From Petunia secreta (lineage: Eukaryota > Streptophyta > Magnoliopsida > Solanales > Solanaceae), in contig JARKIP010000021.1 of the NCBI GenBank assembly GCA_029990175.1, forward strand, positions 23,441,501-23,505,500: a stretch of DNA of 64,000 nt, written 5' to 3'. Position numbers and translations under genes: made by a program. The notes under the pieces were generated by a model. That model had not been told where the DNA came from, did no database searches, and saw only the letters and a program-made list of their open reading frames with translations. Positions 59,038 to 64,000 of the stretch are shown piece after piece (the first letter of the stretch is position 1; each line of letters begins with the position of its first letter).

Positions 59038-61192
59038 CACTTCCAAACTTGAACTTTTGCTTGTCCTCAAGCACAATAAGGCTTTATCTCATGTTCTAAT
59101 TTCGACCAAGACTTGAATTCAATCTACATTGGAAAAGCACAAAAGTCCATGACTTTGGTTGGTACCAACATTTAGTTTCACGCATGAGATTCCAACCGAA
59201 ATACCACCATCCACAAGAACCAAAGTCACAAATCATATCAACTAAAACTTATAATGGTTACTAGAGCATGCTTAGCACATTTTACTCACACTTCTCACTC
59301 TAGGCTCATGATATTGTGTCTTCTATCTTATCAAGTCCCAAGTGCCCTCACCACAAACAATGGGTCCCTATCCCACAATGAAATTTAAACGAGGGACTCT
59401 AAGTCTAGCCTCTCACTCTCACAAGGAAATGCAAGTAATGCACATGCAATTCCATAGGCTTGGCCATGGTGTCACTTGTCAATATTTTCATGTCACTTGG
59501 CAAATGATCAAATAGGACTTTCTAAGATTGTAATGTAGGCTTTTTGGCATATGTAGGGTATAATTTGGATCAAAGAGTGACTAATCTCCCTCCTTGGGCA
59601 CTACACTAACTTTTTATTTCATTTCATTTTGAGCTTTTCTTTTCATGTTAACTCTTATTTCCTAATTTCCACTCTTGATATTGCTTTATGGATCTTATTC
59701 TTCTTTTGCTTTTCTTTTCTATTTTTGTTCTTTATCTTTGTATTTTTCTATTTTTCTTTCTTTTCTTTGGTTTTCTTTTTATTTTCTTTTGCAACTTTTC
59801 TAGCATTGTTTTCCTTTTGAAGAGTCATCTAGCATTCACTCCCTTACTCCCCTCCCTCAAAATTAGACTTTAATCTAAGTTGTACGTTTTTCAATGCCTC
59901 AAAGAGATAGGGCCAATAGAGGGTTAGTATTTTGAAGCACTTAAAATTTGTCTGGGCTAGTAATGTGGTCAACAAAAGAACAGTCATAGGCTCAAAATTG
60001 GCTAACTAGGAGTTATTTCATTTGGTAGGCTTGAAAAGGCTCAAACGGGTCAAAGAATGTCTATCATTCTATCCAACACCAAACTGACACTCAATTTATT
60101 TCTAAAGACACACAAGCCAAGTTCTAGCATGCAATGCAAATACAAGCAACAACCAACCTCACCACGCATGGCACAAGGGACAAGATAGATAAAATTAACT
60201 CGCGCAAGCACCAAGAGTAAGATATTAAGCTTTATTACTTCACATGCGTAGAGTCACCACAAGAACCTAAAGGTTGTAAAAGGTAACTCTCACCAAACAA
60301 TCCGCATTACTTTCTCATGTGTGCTCCTAACATGTTGGTATCAAACAAGCCATGAAACAAGAGCAAGATGACACTTTTATGACTAAGTCCTAAAAAGTAT
60401 CTGGTTCAAAAGAATTGCATTCTTGGAAAAGAACCGAATCAAAGAAAAATCAAGAAGGTTATTATCTATGTTTAAAAGTTATTTACAAGAATGGTATTTA
60501 CAATGGTTGGTTCGGGCCCGAGTGGGTTGCCTACGTATCGCAAGAAGTGCGAATCAGAGGAAAGAAGTAACATCTCAAGCATAATTCATAGAAGTACCTT
60601 TTGATATTTTGAGATTTTCAAAATTTTCAATGTTTTTGGGTTTTCTTAAATAACAACAATTATCAATTGAAAGACAAATACACCCTGAATTTAAAGACAA
60701 CTAAGGTAGGAATGTAAAGATAATAAGCAAGTAATACATATAAGATAGCATGGGACAATAAAACATATATACCTCACTACCAACATGAAACGATGCCTTG
60801 TCTCCAAGCATACCATATAAGCACAAAAATAACTAAAGTGAGGATGAAGGGGCTCCCTGTCAAGTAGTGGACTGTAATGCAACCTTAAGAGCATCTTTCA
60901 TGGCAAGTGGAGTGGATGGAGTTTCTCTGTATTAGACTTCCTCACTTGCTTTGGGACTCTTGCCTGTGTCGGGAGAATGCCGTAGGTAATGCCTTGATGG
61001 TAGGAGGTGGCAAGGTCTCGCTCTTTTGGGCTTCCCTCTTTCGGTCGTGTTTTCTTATTTTTAGATGTAGCCATTTTAGAATCTCATTCGACCACCTTCT
61101 TTTTTAGCTTCTTTGGACTAAGTCCCCCACATTTTGCATACTTTCATGCTTTCATTCCTGCACTTACTTCTTTTAGACGAGGTAGGCTCGCG
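59038..61192 (-). other. 3' untranslated and ORF3-end remnants of element F
   Basis: 59060-60660 is the inverted counterpart of B's 3' untranslated region. 60660-61190 has a short minus-strand coding-like end (MKDALKVALQSTT) and decayed sequence. The Phe-rich open frames at 59629-59873 come from a pyrimidine-rich tract and are not genes. Confidence 0.65.
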
Positions 61193-62090
61193 AGCCAGTA
61201 TAACTCAAATTCTCGCTACTTCTTATAAACACACCCCTTCAACCCCGTTAGAATGATGAAAGCAAAGTGGAGGTTAGCTTAAGTGTGGCCACACCTTAAA
61301 TTTGAATATGAAATATGATAAGAACTAGATATACATTAACCCCTTAATATGAAAACTTAATCATGAAAGATATATTCATAATATCATGTCCTCAATACAT
61401 CAACAACACCAAATATATTCAATACGAAGCATGCAAAATGCAAAATGAACAAATAAGCAAAAAGGATTAAGAAATTCTCATTGAGTTGCTTCAAATCTTC
61501 ATTCTCTTGGTGTTTTGGAAGTAGAACTTGCTCCTTAAGCTCGGAAAATAGCCAAATATAATGGACCAAAGATTTTAAGGAACTATTTATACTATCTTAT
61601 AATTGAATAAATAAGTTGTCAAAAATGCCCTTCTTGCTGATTTCGGCTGGCAGATGAAAAGGCTAGTAGTCGAATTAGGAGCCAATTCCATTCGGCGGGA
61701 GCCGATTGAAAAGCCGATGAAAAGGCTAGCAGCCGAATCAGGGGCTGATTTCATTCGGTACGAGTCGATTGAACATCCGATTTCAAATAAGCTCTGTCTT
61801 CATCGGCTGAACAACCGATGATTCTGCAGCCCCACCGATTCATTCAGCCGATAATTCGGCAGGGGCCGATTATTTCTGCCTTGCTTTTTCTCCAGGTTCT
61901 TAAGTTGAGTCCAAAGCTTCATTTTTGCTATTCCTTGAGTTTTTTAAGCTTCCTTTGGCTCTTTAGCTCATAGTCTCACTAATTTCCTGAAACAAAGAGA
62001 ATTTACATAAGATTCGTTCACCAATAATAGCTAAAAGACAATAAAAGTCTCATAAAGAGCTCAATATGAAGGTAAAATACCAACACATCA
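61193..62090 (-). repeat. Partial LTR of element F (898 bp)
   Basis: Matches 58150-59037. Its R-U5 end is missing; the outer end CAACACATCA is intact, followed by TGTCA as a possible target site. Confidence 0.82.
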
Positions 62091-62685
62091 TGTCACGACT
62101 AAGAATATTACCTTAAGCTTGAAATAAGATACTATCTCGCTATTTTTAAGTTAGTGACAATTCATGTTAAATTTTAACTTTGAGTTATTTTTTTCAATTA
62201 CTTAAATTTAATTTAAATGAATAGGAAAGTTTAAAAGTTTATACTTTGTGCTTTGCACGAACTAGCAAAAAATTTATTAAAAATGGGTTTCAAATAAATG
62301 CAAAAAATGAACAAATTGAAAAACTTTTTTGAAATAGCTTTTAGCCCTTTTTTTTTTTTTTTCTAGAAATAACTTATTTTTAGACATCATGTTGAAAAAT
62401 CTTATTTGTTAAACATTTACAAAACTATTTTTTTAATTTTTTGTACTAACAAGCGACGTATCAGAAAGAAAAAATCACAAAAATAATTATCATAAATTAA
62501 ACTTTCGTATATATTAAGAACAATATAAAATATGCACTAAGTATAAGATTTCTTTTTATATTATGAGTAAAATCAGAAAGTCACAAGTTGGTATTCAAAT
62601 TTTTGAGAAAATATAATAAAAGAAAATGGGCACAAAAATAGAGTTTTTATACATTATATATTTTGGGAATGTAAAACATAAAAAC

Positions 62686-62686
<1 letters not shown>
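62091..62686. other. AT-rich spacer, no gene seen
   Basis: Very AT-rich with poly-T near 62350. No coding signal or repeat ends recognised. Confidence 0.6.

Positions 62687-62756
<70 letters not shown>
62687..62756. repeat. (AG)35 microsatellite
   Basis: Uninterrupted AG repeat of about 70 bp. Confidence 0.97.
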
Positions 62757-62760
<4 letters not shown>

Positions 62761-62799
62761 ATTCAAAATTTGAAATTTATTTTCACGAAAAAAATATAG

Positions 62800-63652
62800 C
62801 AAGTGTCCATAATGCCCCAAATTCTCTAGTGAAATGACTTAATTACCCCCAGTATGGCCATTAGTGATGCAACCAGATGCGTGAGCAAGCCATTCACAAG
62901 GAGCCAAGTACGGGAGTTGTAACAGCTGTAGGCCATGTTTGCACAACTGGAGCTGCTGGAGCAAGTGTTTGAGGGTTCAGGACATTTCTGCATGCTTACT
63001 GCCTCAGAATCTGGAGATGTTCATCGCGATCGCGAGTCTTCATACGCGATCGCGGAAGACCAAAAAGATGATCATCATGATCGCGCACCATCAGCCTCGA
63101 TCGCGTAAGGAAGAAATGATGAACTGCGCGATCGCGATCGCGAGGCCTCAAACGCGATCGCGCAAGAGGCTAAATATGGATGAAGGACAATGCCTCGTGA
63201 CCGCGTGACCATAGCCGCGATCGCGAGGGTCTGATTTATTACATTACGCGATAGCGCCTGCTCCAGTGCGATCGCGCTATAACGTTGATCAGAACTATGT
63301 TTCAGCTAATGACTTATTGAAGACCCATTTTTAAGGGTAATTAAGGCAAATTGTACCATTTTTAGAACTCCTATATAAAGCCCTTATAGTTCATTATTTA
63401 GGGTAAGATTTTGATGAAATTAAACTTGAGAGATTATTAGCTAAGCTTGTTTGCTTAAGCACGCATTGATTTTCTTGATTTGCAATTAGGCTTTGACTAA
63501 TTGAGGATCAATTAGTATAGATTCTCTTGTTTAGACAATTAAGGGGGTGATTAAGCCACTTTTCCCTAATCCACTTCCTTAATCATTTTCTAATCAATTG
63601 GGTCTTGTTTAATTCTTGTATTTTTACTTTCTTGTTGTTAATTTTCGTATCA
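62800..63652 (+). repeat. LTR (3' portion certain, start unknown) of element G
   Basis: Ends TTTTCGTATCA just before the primer-binding site at 63653. A TATA-like CTATATAAAG lies near 63373. 63020-63280 holds a cluster of GCGATCGC palindromes. The left limit was not found. A frame at 62939-63208 runs through the cluster and is probably not a gene. Confidence 0.6.
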
Positions 63653-63669
63653 TTTGGTATCAGGGTTGG
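63653..63669 (+). promoter_or_regulatory. Primer-binding site of element G
   Basis: TTTGGTATCAGGGTTGG, initiator-Met type with a change after TGGTATCAG. Confidence 0.65.
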
Positions 63670-63746
63670 TCTAGTGTTTGTTCTTACTATCACTAACCCA
63701 AATTTATTTATCAAATTTGAAAAACTACAAAAAAATAAAAAATAAG

Positions 63747-64000
63747 ATGTGGCGCATGTGTGTGGATTGTAGAGCCATCAACAAGATCACGATAAAGTAT
63801 CGTCATCCTATCCCTAGGTTAGATGATATGCTTGATGAGTTGTGTGGATCTTGTGTGTTCTCTAAAATTGATTTGAGGAGTGGATACCACCAAATTCGGA
63901 TGAAACCAGGTGATGAGTGGAAGACGGCCTTTAAGACTAACTTTAGTCTTTATGAGTGGTTTGTCATGCCTTTTCGCTTATCCAATGCTCCTTCAACCTT
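63747..64000 (+). CDS. Reverse transcriptase fragment of element G (gypsy), runs off the end
   Basis: An open frame of 84 codons to the window end encodes the fingers and first palm motifs of a Ty3/gypsy reverse transcriptase: MWRMCVDCRAINKITIKYRH, PIPRLDDMLDELCG, FSKIDLRSGYHQIRM and FVMPFRLSNAPST. The usual Gly in MPFGL is Arg here. The style suggests a chromovirus, but the lineage cannot be fixed from this part. It starts only about 80 bp after the primer-binding site, so gag and protease are missing. The polymerase YxDD motif would be just past the window. Confidence 0.85.
   Translation, partial: MWRMCVDCRAINKITIKYRHPIPRLDDMLDELCGSCVFSKIDLRSGYHQIRMKPGDEWKTAFKTNFSLYEWFVMPFRLSNAPST

Larger units (their letters stand above)
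57400..62090 (-). mobile_element. Element F: rearranged Athila-type element, minus strand
   Basis: In plus order: gag zinc-knuckle fragment (about 57400-57730), primer-binding site (complement at 57735-57752), full LTR 57757-59037, purine tract, 3' untranslated region (59060-60660), a worn end of the ORF3 region (60660-61190), and a partial LTR 61193-62090. The LTR 57757-59037 has internal sequence on both sides. It lies head to head with the LTR of B. Confidence 0.78.

Noticed and set aside
59629..59873. Phe-rich hydrophobic frames
   Set aside because: Pyrimidine-rich 3' untranslated region of element F read on the plus strand.
63020..63280. GCGATCGC cluster as a sign of cyanobacterial DNA (HIP1 word)
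   Set aside because: Surrounding DNA is a plant gypsy LTR with a primer-binding site and reverse transcriptase.

Overview
This 64-kb window is plant nuclear DNA, most likely from a Solanaceae species. It is AT-rich and made mostly of transposons. The only clear host gene is at the left edge, on the minus strand: the first two exons of a plastid 13-lipoxygenase closest to tomato TomloxC as I recall that family. A TATA box lies about 95 bp upstream of the start codon. Intron 1 is about 5.2 kb and is packed with DNA transposons and a (TA)n microsatellite; the rest of the gene lies beyond position 1. No rRNA, tRNA, CRISPR or bacterial-type feature was seen.

From 6.7 to 14 kb is gene-poor DNA with small DNA transposons (Stowaway, hAT, MULE arm), two unidentified coding-like stretches, a copia-type LTR remnant and a broken G-type lectin receptor kinase. 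At 14.17-16.67 kb a non-autonomous hAT element with an 8-bp target duplication carries a nested 1.5-kb gag-only LTR retrotransposon with its own 5-bp duplication.

From 17 kb on, the window is a nest of Ty3/gypsy elements. Three belong to one family with 2.6-2.9-kb LTRs, an initiator-Met primer-binding site and degenerate gag (inferred Tekay/Del-like): A (16994-25350, +), D (29914-36905, -, right LTR cut short) and C (41328-49839, +). A and C have almost equal short internal regions (3027 and 3029 bp), which suggests a mobile non-autonomous lineage. Their LTRs hold 57-bp or 95-bp minisatellites whose copy number differs between the two LTRs of one element.

Athila-type elements fill the spaces. 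E (26296-29913, +) keeps its LTR, primer-binding site, gag and protease and is cut off by D. B (36906-57390, +) has gag, protease, reverse transcriptase, RNase H, integrase, an env-position ORF and a 3' LTR, and is split inside integrase by C. F (57400-62090, -) is a related element in the opposite orientation whose LTR faces that of B. Another gypsy element, G, begins near 62.8 kb; its reverse transcriptase runs off the right end. All the large elements are broken. A small cysteine-rich open frame at 25664-25798 lies in one of the few non-repeat islands.
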